A DNA stretch of 64,000 nt from Streptomyces sp. NBC_00557 (GTDB taxonomy: Bacteria; Actinomycetota; Actinomycetes; Streptomycetales; Streptomycetaceae). Positions 25,851 to 34,080 of the stretch are shown in pieces. How positions within the stretch are numbered: position 1 is the stretch's first letter; every line of letters starts with the position of its first letter. A model generated the notes under the pieces. That model was given only the letters and a program-made list of their open reading frames with translations, made no database searches and was not told the origin of the DNA. Both the position numbers and the translations under genes were made by a program. Where the stretch lies: contig NZ_CP107796.1 in NCBI RefSeq assembly GCF_036345995.1, forward strand, positions 1,426,001-1,490,000. The letters are read 5' to 3'.

Positions 25851-25906
25851 CCTGTGTACCGTGCGCCAGACCGATCACCACTGGCAGGGCACTGGGGGGC
25901 TTCGCG

Positions 25907-26586
25907 GTGACCGAACTGAACATCCCGGACATCTACTGGGACGATGAGAACGCTGTACGTCTGCTGGTCGAGTACTTCACCGCCGGCGCGCAAACGGCGA
26001 CCTGTTCTACTCCGGCGCGCACTTCGAGCGCCTGGGCGGGGGCGGTGACGCCGAACAGGTCGCCGACCGCTTCGACTCCAACGACTTGGTGGCCATCACC
26101 ATGCTCAGCGTTTCCCTTGACCCGCACGGGGCCATCAACTTGCTCACCGAGCATGACGGCCACTGGGCGCGGCTGCTGTCACTCATCCTTCGCAACGCCC
26201 GCTTGGAGGATCCTAGGAACGACGCCCTCATTGCACAGGGCGGCCCCGCGTGGGAGCTGTGGGAACGCCTGGCCGACAACAAGCATCCGAACAAGCCCGA
26301 CGGCAGCGGCCCCGTGATCGCAGGCAAGCTACTGGCCCGCAAGCGTCCCCACCTGATCCCGATCTACGACATCCGTGTCAAACAACTCTTCCAGCTCCCG
26401 AAGAACGATCACTCCTTCTGGGCCTCGTTGGCAGTGACCCTACGGGCGGACAACGGCACCTTCTACAACCAACTGGTCCACCTCCGTCGCAAGGCAGGCA
26501 TCGGGGAAGACATCAGCGTTCTGCGCGTATTCGACGTCATCGCTTGGATGCACCAAGGCAAGCAGAGCCAGGCTGTAGCAACCTGA
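25907..26586 (+). pseudogene. DUF6308 family protein, frameshifted
   Basis: The N-terminus starts at GTG 25907 after a G-rich Shine-Dalgarno (VTELNIPDIYWDDENAVRLL, VEYFTAGA). Near 25995 the coding frame shifts, and the family sequence resumes as GDLFYSGAHFERLGGGGDAE, VADRFDSNDLVAITMLSVSL and LADNKHPNKP, ending in VFDVIAWMHQGKQSQ. This is DUF6308, a small Streptomyces family of unknown function often found in accessory regions. A single indel separates the halves, so the damage may be recent. Confidence 0.75.
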
Positions 26587-26965
26587 GCTGCCACGGCCGT
26601 GATTCCGGCCACGCTCAAACCAGGCTTGTCGACCGACGCGATTCTCTGCTGGTCTGCGACGGTGGCAGGGCTGCTCGCCCACATGACGGAGCGAGCCGGA
26701 GGACCGCGGCTCCCGCCGAGGACTCGTGCCCATGGCCAAGCGCTGACCGCGTACCGGTTCAATCGGCGTATGGTCTGGATCACTAGCTGGGTGCCGCCGA
26801 TCAGCGGATTTTTCCGATGCCATGTTCTGTCCCCCGCCGCCGGGACTGCCCGCCTGCGCACCATCCCGCAGCCCGACGGCCCCCGGCACCAGGACCAGCG
26901 TGCACATCCCGTGCACAATCCCCCCGGCAACAAGCGGGAAGCCCAACCGTATGCAAGGGGGCCCC

Positions 26966-27049
26966 GACCAGGTAGCTTCCCCTGGTCAGAGCCCCAATGG
27001 CAGACGAGTCGGGCTGTACGCCGGGTATTCCTGGGGCACCTTTCTGACC
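26966..27049. repeat. Nested inverted repeats, possible structured RNA
   Basis: GACCAGG and CCTGGTC pair around a short loop (26967-26986). Overlapping these, GGTCAGA-GCCCCA (26984-26996) pairs with TGGGGC and TCTGACC (27032-27049), enclosing about 35 bases. The arms compete with each other, as in attenuators or att-type sites. Function unknown. Confidence 0.35.
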
Positions 27050-27500
27050 TGCGACTTTGGGGGATTGGACCGGCTGTGACCTGCTAGGACAGGTTGCAGA
27101 GGCGATCGGAGGCAGTCAGAGGAAACCGCTCTGATTCGACCCGAGCACTCGGTCGAGCCGCGATGTGGACGCCTGCCTCCGCTGAGGAGCCAGGCAACGG
27201 GAGGCTACGGCAGGCTCCGCTCCGAGGCCCGAACTGTGGTAGGCGGCACTTGGCGCGGGCCACGGAGCGCTCCCCCAGCAAGAAGACACCATGACGAGGA
27301 GGTCAACATGGATGGCAGACGAGACAGATCGCCTGGGCTCAGGGCGCGCATGGCCAAAGGCACACACTTATCACCCCACGTCTCGTACAGCCACTTCAAG
27401 GGATCGCCCTCCACTCGGGCTTGGGACCTGCCCACCGGCACATGCGACCGCCTGGGACCGGCCGAGCGAGCAGTGCGAGGTGCGCAGAGTGGGACCAGCA

Positions 27501-27519
27501 TGTGCGTAAACTCAGTCAA
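27501..27519 (-). promoter_or_regulatory. Island promoter motif, copy 3 (minus orientation)
   Basis: The minus strand reads TTGACTGAGTTTACGCACA, matching 16 of 19 positions of the element at 41726-41744. It lies 75 bases before the methylase start. The orientation is opposite to the gene, so it would act as an operator, or as a promoter for leftward transcription. Confidence 0.5.
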
Positions 27520-27593
27520 ACAATGCGCCCCCTCATACGCAGGTGATCACAGATACATTGGGCGCGAGGCCGCCACGAGCCCCGGAGGAGATC

Positions 27594-29621
27594 ATGTCCA
27601 CGACCGCAGGGTCGCCCCCGGTCGTCGTCACCCTGGCGGAGATCGCCCGCATCGCGGGAGTAGGGCGCGCCGCCGTCAGCAATTGGCGGCGACGGTACGA
27701 CAACTTTCCCTCCCCTGTCGGCGGCACCGAGACAAGCCCGCACTTCTCACTTCCGCAAGTCGAAGAGTGGCTCAGGCGGGAGAACAAACTCAAGACGGGG
27801 GTGAACCCGCTCGACCGGCTCTGGCCGGAATACGAGTCCCTGGGCAACCGGGAAACGACGGGCCTGCTGGTGGCCCAGGTAGGACTCCGGCAGAGCAGCG
27901 TCAAGGCAGGCAGGCCGGCGGTGGAGCCGCTCCTTGATCAGCGTCAGGCCCGCCTTCTGGAGCGCACTCTCGAACTGACTGAGCCGGACGAGAAGCACAG
28001 CATCTTCGACCTCCTTCTGGAGCGGTGGCTCCGGACCCACGTGCGGCAGATCACGACGACTCCGGTGCAGCTGGCCCGGCTCATGGCCCAAGCCGCAGCC
28101 ATGAACCACCCAGGACCAGTACGGACCGTCCTGGATCCTGCATGCGGGGTGGGGACGTTGCTCGTCGCAGCCGGCCGACAGTGGGGTGCTGACCGTGCGG
28201 CGGGATTGTCTTTCCTAGGCCAGGACAGCGACGCGGTTCTTGTGGAGCTGGCCAAGGCGCGCCTGGCGGTCGGCGGGTTCGCCGAGCGTGACCTGTCCAA
28301 CGTCTCGTTGGCAGTGGGTGACACGTTGCGGGCTGATGCCCACCCCGGAGCGCAGGCCGATGTGGTCCTGTCCAACCCACCCTCGAACGAACGTGACTGG
28401 GGTCACGCGGAACTCGCCACAGACCCGCGTTGGGTGTACGGGCAGCCTCCGCGCACCGAGCCGGAACTCGCCTGGGTTCAGCATGCTGCGGCAACTCTGG
28501 CTCCTGGCGGCGTCGCGGTTCTCGTGCTGCCGCCCGGTGTGGCGGCGCGCCGCGCGGGTCGCCGGATCCGGGCCGGTCTCCTGCGGTCCGGCGTGCTCCG
28601 GACCGTGATCGCCCTGCCGCCCGGTGCCGCCCCGCCTTACGGTGTCGGGCTGCATCTGTGGATCCTGTGCGCGGATGGTGCCGAGGGCCCGGGCGGAGCA
28701 GACCGAGCGGAGCTCACGTTCGTGGACACCACACACGGCGGTGGTTCCGTGTCCGTCGACAGAGGCGGCGTCGACTGGTCCGCCGTGACGGCGCAGATCG
28801 TGGGGGTCCTCGGCGGCACAAGCACGCAGGGAAGCGTCTCGGTTCCCGTGGTCGACCTGTTGGACGACCAGGTGGACCTCACGCCCGCACGGCGTGTTCC
28901 GAGGACGCGGGCCGCCACCATCGTCGACCTCAGGCGCCTCTGGACGCGGTTCGACGCGCATATGAGGGAACTGCGCGATGCCGCCGACGCCCTGTCCGCA
29001 CTCGTACCCGCCGACGGCGACGAGACGGTTCCCCTCATCAGCGTCGGCGAGCTGGAACGAGCCGGAGCCCTGGAGATCCGGACCGGGCAGGGGCTGCCGG
29101 AGTCTCTGGTGCGCCGCGGGGAACGCCAGGAGGACGAAGCGCGCGTTCTCACGGGTGCTCCGCTGTCCGGGCAGGCGCAGCTGTGGCTCCCGACGTCGGC
29201 CGTCGCGGCGGGCGAGCAGGACGGCTCGCTCACGGTCACAGCGTCCCAGGACGTCATCGTCTCGGTGCTGGCCCGGGCCTTCGACGTACGGGTGGACACC
29301 GACGCCCCGTCCGTCCTGGGGCCCCAGCTCGCGGCGCTCAGGGCGAATCCCGCGGTCCTCGACCCATGGTTCCTGTCCGGCTGCCTGCGTGCCCCGGCCA
29401 ATGTGCACAGGGCCGGCACCCACGCGTCCACCACGTCACGCATCGACGTACGGCGTCTGCACATCCCGAGGCTCACGCTGGAGGAACAGCGGCAGTACGG
29501 CGAGATCTACCGGAAGATCACCACCTTCGAACGCGAACTCACCGACATGAAGAGCGTGGGCGGCGAGCTGAGCCGCGCGCTGGGGGACCTGCTGGCCGCG
29601 GGGCAGCTTCCTCGGGCATGA
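27594..29621 (+). CDS. N6-adenine DNA methylase with N-terminal HTH
   Basis: A 675-residue HsdM-like DNA methylase. Residues 10-70 form a helix-turn-helix (VTLAEIARIAGVGRAAVSNW). The methylase core has motif I VLDPACGVGTLLVAAG near 178 and motif IV VVLSNPPSNERDWG near 260. The C-terminal part resembles a target-recognition half (about 470-675), ending in a helical spacer. The catalytic motif is NPPS where N6 methylases normally have NPPY/F/W, which may reduce or abolish activity. The start at 27594 follows GGAGGAG and is preferred over 27543. It converges with the kinase gene, 5 bases apart. It may provide self-marking or, if inactive, DNA recognition for the island. Confidence 0.85.
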   Translation: MSTTAGSPPVVVTLAEIARIAGVGRAAVSNWRRRYDNFPSPVGGTETSPHFSLPQVEEWLRRENKLKTGVNPLDRLWPEYESLGNRETTGLLVAQVGLRQSSVKAGRPAVEPLLDQRQARLLERTLELTEPDEKHSIFDLLLERWLRTHVRQITTTPVQLARLMAQAAAMNHPGPVRTVLDPACGVGTLLVAAGRQWGADRAAGLSFLGQDSDAVLVELAKARLAVGGFAERDLSNVSLAVGDTLRADAHPGAQADVVLSNPPSNERDWGHAELATDPRWVYGQPPRTEPELAWVQHAAATLAPGGVAVLVLPPGVAARRAGRRIRAGLLRSGVLRTVIALPPGAAPPYGVGLHLWILCADGAEGPGGADRAELTFVDTTHGGGSVSVDRGGVDWSAVTAQIVGVLGGTSTQGSVSVPVVDLLDDQVDLTPARRVPRTRAATIVDLRRLWTRFDAHMRELRDAADALSALVPADGDETVPLISVGELERAGALEIRTGQGLPESLVRRGERQEDEARVLTGAPLSGQAQLWLPTSAVAAGEQDGSLTVTASQDVIVSVLARAFDVRVDTDAPSVLGPQLAALRANPAVLDPWFLSGCLRAPANVHRAGTHASTTSRIDVRRLHIPRLTLEEQRQYGEIYRKITTFERELTDMKSVGGELSRALGDLLAAGQLPRA

Positions 29622-29626
29622 TCCGC

Positions 29627-31114
29627 CTACGGCTCGGGCAGCCGGGCGAGGATGTCGGTCACCTGCGCTTCGTAGCCGGATTCGGCCAGCTCGGCAGCGA
29701 CCTCACGGCAGCGGCTCGTCAGCCGGTCCGAATCCGGTACGGCGACGAGAGAGAGACTGTGCACCACCGCACGCCAGCCGCGGAACGCCCCGGTGAAGTC
29801 ACCCTCGGGCATGAGGCATTCGGCAACCCCGAGGCGGGCCTCCAGCACCAGAGGATCCGAGGGATCTCCGTCCTGCGCCACCTGCTCGTACTGCTCTTTC
29901 GCCTCACCTGTACGACCGTCGAGCCGGGCGGCGTCGGCACACACCAGCCGCCCCTCCAGGACGACCGGCTCGCGGGCACCCCAGTCCGACACCGCCTTGG
30001 GCAGCAGGTCGAGGAGTTCGGCGCAGCGGTCGCCAGGACCGTCGGCGAGCAGTTCCGCCCGGGCCTGGGCGATCCGTCCCGCGAACTGGTTGCGTCCCAG
30101 CCACCCGCCACGACGGCGGGCCGGACGTCGCGATGCGGCACGGGGGGTGAGCCGCGTGCCCGCCGCGTCTGCCACTGACCCCTCCCGCAGGCGATAGCGT
30201 GCGGTCGGGTCCGGATCCAGTTCCGGATCCGGGGCCGGGTCGCCCGGCTTCGGCAGGAAGTCACGAAGAACGTCCAGCACTTCGTCGATGGTCTCGGGGC
30301 GGTCGGCTGGGGCCTTGGCGAGGAGGTCCCAGGCCAGGTCGTCCAGTTCCTCGGGAATGCCGATGTTGATGCTCCGCAGGCGCGGCGGCAGGTCCTCGAG
30401 GTGCTGGGTGTCCCTGTTCCGGTCCGGCTTGTCCTCGAAGGGCCTCTCGCCGGTGAGGAGTTCGAACAGCACACAGCCGAACGCGTAGAGGTCCACCGAG
30501 GCGGAGATGTCCTGCTGGCCTCGCAGCTGCTCCGGGGCCATGTACCCGGCGCTGCCCGGCGTCGCACCGAGTGCGGTGTAACGGGTCGCGTCGGGGTCGG
30601 TGAGGTAGGCGATACCGAAGTCGAGCAGCTTCACCGCCCCGTCCGCGAAGGCGATGACCACGTTGCCCGGTTTCAGGTCCCGGTGCACGACACCGTTCAT
30701 GTGCGCGTGCCCGAGGGCTTCGGCGACCTGGACGGCGACGGCGACAGCGGCGTCGAACGGGAACGGCCGGCGCATGTCCAGGAATTCGCGCAGGCTGACC
30801 CCTTCGACGTATTCCATGACGAGGTGGGGCTCCTCGCCGAGGTAGCCGCGGTGCAGTAGGCGCGGGATCCCAGGGTGCTTCAGTTCCTCGAGAATCGCGC
30901 CCTCGCGTTCGAACCGTTTCAGCAGCTCGACCCGGCGTCGCGCGCGCTCTGCCGGAGTGAATCGACCCTGTGTGTAAGCGTCGAGCCGCAGCACCTTGAC
31001 GGCGACCGACTGCCCGGTTTCCAGATCGGTGGCCGACCAGATGGTGCCCATGCCGCCCTGGTCGAGCGCCTCCTTGACTCGGTAGCGGTCGTCGAGGACT
31101 TCCCCGGCTTCCAC
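29627..31114 (-). CDS. Ser/Thr protein kinase with C-terminal helical repeats
   Basis: A 495-residue PknB-type kinase. The glycine loop is EALDQGGMGTIWSA, the lysine AVKVLRL, the catalytic loop VVHRDLKPGNVV (about 141-152), then DFG (LLDFGIAYL) and APE (GYMAPEQLRG). All catalytic residues are present. Residues 330-495 are a helical, TPR-like region (LLADGPGDRCAELLDLLPKA, then GEAKEQYEQVAQDGDP), probably for partner binding; there is no membrane helix. GTG at 31114 is the start. It is divergent from the Cas4-like/pPIWI_RE operon over 150 bases and mirrors the second kinase beside the helicase operon. A signalling input into the defence genes is inferred. Confidence 0.9.
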   Translation of the reverse strand: MEAGEVLDDRYRVKEALDQGGMGTIWSATDLETGQSVAVKVLRLDAYTQGRFTPAERARRRVELLKRFEREGAILEELKHPGIPRLLHRGYLGEEPHLVMEYVEGVSLREFLDMRRPFPFDAAVAVAVQVAEALGHAHMNGVVHRDLKPGNVVIAFADGAVKLLDFGIAYLTDPDATRYTALGATPGSAGYMAPEQLRGQQDISASVDLYAFGCVLFELLTGERPFEDKPDRNRDTQHLEDLPPRLRSINIGIPEELDDLAWDLLAKAPADRPETIDEVLDVLRDFLPKPGDPAPDPELDPDPTARYRLREGSVADAAGTRLTPRAASRRPARRRGGWLGRNQFAGRIAQARAELLADGPGDRCAELLDLLPKAVSDWGAREPVVLEGRLVCADAARLDGRTGEAKEQYEQVAQDGDPSDPLVLEARLGVAECLMPEGDFTGAFRGWRAVVHSLSLVAVPDSDRLTSRCREVAAELAESGYEAQVTDILARLPEP

Positions 31115-31178
31115 GCCTCACCCCCGGCTGTTCATGACATGGTGTCAGCCACACTGTAGCGGTTCACGGATCACATCG

Positions 31179-31207
31179 AGTCAATCGCTTGACTATGTTC
31201 ACAAACA
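31179..31207 (+). promoter_or_regulatory. Island promoter/operator motif, copy 1
   Basis: Contains the palindrome AGTCAA-TCGC-TTGACT (31179-31194). Its right arm opens TTGACTATGTTCACAAACA (31189-31207), which itself ends in ATGTT-CACA-AACAT. TTGACT is a good -35 for the rightward operon, whose GTG lies at 31265; the palindrome's left arm gives TTGACT to the kinase as well. A 17-of-19 match recurs at 41726. Confidence 0.65.
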
Positions 31208-31264
31208 TACGCTTCCCTGGGTGCGTTGACGCTCTCGCCTCACCACGCCCGTAAGGGGTGCATC

Positions 31265-32908
31265 GTGTCGCTCCACCTGCCTCCGCCCGGAACGAACGGA
31301 GACATCCGACTCATCCGCACTTCGCTGCCACTGCTGCGCGAGGACCCTCAGGACTGCCCGCGCGGCAACGCCCTGCGCGCCCGGGCCCTGCTCGCTCAGG
31401 TTCCGCCGCGCCCGCGGGGCAAGCCCGTCGAGGACTTCGCTCTCGGGCCGGTTTTGAGCGTCCTGGACGCGGTCGAGCACGAGGGAGAGGACATCGACAG
31501 TGCTTTGACGCGGCTTCTGAAGAATCAGAAGTACCACGGGGGTCACGCGAGTTGGACCGAATCAGCCGTTCGCTCCTACCTGCTGGCGCGCACGGCGCTC
31601 GAAACGCAGCGGCGCGTGCTCGGGCGTCCGCCGACCCTGCCGGTGCGCGCCCAGTGGACGGCCAGCACCCAGAGCGAGGTACCGGATGCCCGCGGGGCGA
31701 TCCGCTACGAGCGCACGGCGTGGGGACGCCGGTACGCGTCCGCCGACGGGTCGGAACGCGAGCTATGGCTGCTGTCCGTGAATTCCGTGAAGCGGGACCG
31801 GCCGCCCGCCGAGATCGCGGAGGCGGCGGCCGTGGCACTGACGGGCATCCCTTCCCAGCCGGCATTCAGGGACATCTTCCGTCCTGCGCCCGGCAGCACC
31901 GTCCGCCCGCAGCGCGTCCGGATCGTAGGCATCGGCTGCGGCAGCGGCGATCACGACGTGCTGGCCGACTGGGACGCCGATGAGGTCGAGCGGCGGTTCA
32001 CCGAGCACGCCAAGCCCGTGCTGCGCCGGGTAGTCGAGAACGACCGGCTCAACCCCGGCTCCAGTTGCACCCGCTGCGAAGGTTTGGTGGGTTGCGAACA
32101 GCTGCCCCGGGCTCCCGGCGTTCTCGGGGTCCCCGGGCCACGCCGCCCCCGCGCCCGCCGCTCCGTGTCCGCGAGCGACCTGCGTGTCCACGCGCGCTGC
32201 CCGGCGCAGTTCCACCTCACCCGCGTACTGCACCTGAAGTCGGGGGATCCGGAGAGCGAGCCGATCCGCAGGGGCCGCGCGGTCGACGAGTGGCTCAACC
32301 TCCGTCACGAGAAGGGATGCTGTCGCACGGCTCCCCTCCCAGACACCCTTCCCGGCCTCTCCCCCGCCGAACTGCCGACCGCCCTCGCCCTGCTCGCAGA
32401 ACACCGGCGGGCCTGCCCTCTCGACGGCCTGCCGTCCGACGAGGTCGTACGGGTGCAGCCGCGCCTGACCGCGTACGACCCCGAACTGGACGTCGTCCTG
32501 ATCGCCGACCCCGACCTCCTGTACACCCGCTCCGGAGGCTGGATCTGGCACGAGACGAAGACGGCTGCGAAACCCCCTTGGGAAGGGCGCGCGTTGATGG
32601 AGACGTATCCGCAGCTCGCCTTCGCGGTGCTGATGATGTCCGCCGGAGTGCCCGGTGGTGATCCACGCCGGTCGCTGATCGAGCTGGAGGTGCTGTACCT
32701 GGACGCGGAAGGGACCGGGAAGTCGCGCTGCGAGGAGATCGATCCCGGCGATCCCGACACCCTGGCCGAAGCGCGCCGCATCATCGCCGGGCTCGCCGGC
32801 CCCTGGGCGGTGGACGAGACCTACGCGCCGACGCCCGGCGGCCACTGCGACGGCTGCGACGTGCTCAGGCACTGCGCGGCCGGCCGGGCGCACCTGGAGG
32901 CACGGTGA
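31265..32908 (+). CDS. Cas4/RecB-like PD-(D/E)XK nuclease with Fe-S cysteines
   Basis: A 547-residue protein, first gene of the pPIWI_RE operon. The GTG at 31265 follows AAGGGG at good spacing. The N-terminal 290 residues are unrecognised and end in a C-x2-C-x5-C set (SSCTRCEGLVGC). The C-terminal half is a RecB-type nuclease: SASDLRVHARCPAQFHLTRV, then catalytic IADPDLL (about 415) and HETKTA (E-x-K, about 431). One Cys in ARCPAQF plus CDGCDVLRHC at the end form the Cas4/AddB four-Cys pattern that binds an Fe-S cluster. It overlaps the next gene by four bases. Probably an exonuclease acting with the pPIWI_RE machinery. Confidence 0.82.
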   Translation: MSLHLPPPGTNGDIRLIRTSLPLLREDPQDCPRGNALRARALLAQVPPRPRGKPVEDFALGPVLSVLDAVEHEGEDIDSALTRLLKNQKYHGGHASWTESAVRSYLLARTALETQRRVLGRPPTLPVRAQWTASTQSEVPDARGAIRYERTAWGRRYASADGSERELWLLSVNSVKRDRPPAEIAEAAAVALTGIPSQPAFRDIFRPAPGSTVRPQRVRIVGIGCGSGDHDVLADWDADEVERRFTEHAKPVLRRVVENDRLNPGSSCTRCEGLVGCEQLPRAPGVLGVPGPRRPRARRSVSASDLRVHARCPAQFHLTRVLHLKSGDPESEPIRRGRAVDEWLNLRHEKGCCRTAPLPDTLPGLSPAELPTALALLAEHRRACPLDGLPSDEVVRVQPRLTAYDPELDVVLIADPDLLYTRSGGWIWHETKTAAKPPWEGRALMETYPQLAFAVLMMSAGVPGGDPRRSLIELEVLYLDAEGTGKSRCEEIDPGDPDTLAEARRIIAGLAGPWAVDETYAPTPGGHCDGCDVLRHCAAGRAHLEAR

Positions 32909-34080
32909 CCACGACGACCGGCAACGGAGTGCCGCTGCACGACACCGACTGGTCCGCCCATCGCGGCATCCCCCTCATGCGCGCACTCGCCACCGCTCTC
33001 ACGGTGCTCGACGCGGCCACCGGCCCCGAAGCCTTCACCCTGCCCTATCCGCCCGAGGTGCAGCGCGCCCTCGACCGGACGGTGCTGGCCTGCCTGGAGC
33101 GCGGGGCCGAGCCTCCGGCGAGCCTTCCGGACCTGCTGTCCTGGTGCCGCGAGCGACCGGTGGCGGACTGGCCGGTGGACCTGCCGGCCGAGGCGGCCGG
33201 ACCGGACGACCTGCTGCTCGACCCGGACTCCTCGCGCCCCACCGAGTTGTGCTACGAGTGGGCGGAGCAGTTCTCGGACAGCGCGCTGGTTCTCTACGAC
33301 CGTGAGATCATCCGCGCCGCGCTGCGGTTGTGCCGCGAGTACGGCGAGGAGGACGCGTACACCGAGTTCCGGCGGCTCCTGGTCACCCGGCCCGTCCTCA
33401 CCTCGGCCGAGGAGTGGGCCGTGTCGATGGACCATGTGCTCGACCCGGTGAAGGAGCTTTTGAGCCGCATCTACCGTCCCGTCCCGGACAGTTATCTGCG
33501 CGGTGACGTCTACGCGACCTGCGGCCGGTGTCTCACCCTGCTGACGCCGCTGCACGACGGCGGCTGGTGGTGCGAGCGGGATCGCTGCCGCCGTCGGGGC
33601 CGGCCGCCGGTGGGGCGTCGCATCGCGAAGGAGGAGGCCGGTGAGCTGCTCCAGTTGGCCAGGCCGTTGCGCCAGTTCGTCACCGGTCCCGGGCAGGCGG
33701 AGGTGCGCCTGGAAGGGCGCCTGACCGAGCTCGGGCTGAAGGTGCGGATGTGGCCGACGTACGACGCCTACGACGTGCACGTCACCTTCCCCGACGGCTG
33801 GGTGTGGGCGGTGGACGTGAAGGACTGGGCCCATCCGGCGTTCCTGGGGCGGGCCGCCCGGCCGGTGCCGCAGGAGCCCCGGTACGACGAGGCGTTCTGG
33901 GTGGTGCCGCAGGACCGCGTCGACGACCGGCCGGGCTACATCGCCACGTACGAGCGCAACCGCCCGGCCGCCGCCCGCCGGGTTCCGTTGCTCACCGACA
34001 CCCAACTGCTCGCCCGCGCCGAGGACCGGCTCGCGCGCGTCGGCACAGCCACGCACCAGGAGGAGACCGGCGATGCGTGA
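32905..34080 (+). CDS. pPIWI_RE-island REase protein with zinc ribbon
   Basis: A 391-residue protein. The N-terminal 200 residues are helical and probably correspond to the pPIWI_RE island domain Y. Next is a zinc ribbon (CGRCLTLLTPLHDGGWWCER, four cysteines). The C-terminal restriction-endonuclease fold reads EVRLEGRLTELGLKVRMWP, YDAYDVHVTF and VWAVDVKDWAHPAFLG; E, D and DVK form the expected active site. A REase of this type is a fixed member of the three-gene pPIWI_RE islands described by Burroughs, Iyer and Aravind. The gene is coupled by overlap to genes on both sides. Likely cuts DNA located by the pPIWI_RE protein. Confidence 0.82.
   Translation: MTTTTGNGVPLHDTDWSAHRGIPLMRALATALTVLDAATGPEAFTLPYPPEVQRALDRTVLACLERGAEPPASLPDLLSWCRERPVADWPVDLPAEAAGPDDLLLDPDSSRPTELCYEWAEQFSDSALVLYDREIIRAALRLCREYGEEDAYTEFRRLLVTRPVLTSAEEWAVSMDHVLDPVKELLSRIYRPVPDSYLRGDVYATCGRCLTLLTPLHDGGWWCERDRCRRRGRPPVGRRIAKEEAGELLQLARPLRQFVTGPGQAEVRLEGRLTELGLKVRMWPTYDAYDVHVTFPDGWVWAVDVKDWAHPAFLGRAARPVPQEPRYDEAFWVVPQDRVDDRPGYIATYERNRPAAARRVPLLTDTQLLARAEDRLARVGTATHQEETGDA

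Larger units (their letters stand above)
26587..27593. other. 1-kb region without a convincing gene
   Basis: No open frame here has protein-like composition on either strand. It holds nested inverted repeats at 26966-27049, an isolated AGGAGGT followed by ATG at 27308 that leads into a poor open frame, and one copy of the island's 19-bp promoter motif at 27501-27519. It lies between the decayed genes and the first intact gene of the defence island, and may mark an insertion boundary. Confidence 0.5.

Noticed and set aside
26991..27040. tRNA-like segment with GCCCCA/TGGGGC ends
   Set aside because: Only 50 bases between the arms (66 including the outer stem), no T-loop GTTC motif and no anticodon arm. 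Kept only as an inverted repeat.
27308..27937. Open frame starting at an ATG preceded by AGGAGGT
   Set aside because: The product is low-complexity Arg/Gly/Pro, matches no family, and runs far into the methylase gene in another frame.
27594..31114. BREX type 2 / Pgl system (kinase beside a methylase)
   Set aside because: No PglZ phosphatase, PglY ATPase or PglX-type methylase is present, and the kinase lacks the large PglW architecture.
31265..34080. CRISPR-Cas locus because of a Cas4-like nuclease
   Set aside because: No repeat-spacer array and no cas1, cas2 or effector genes are visible anywhere in the window. The gene belongs to the pPIWI_RE operon.
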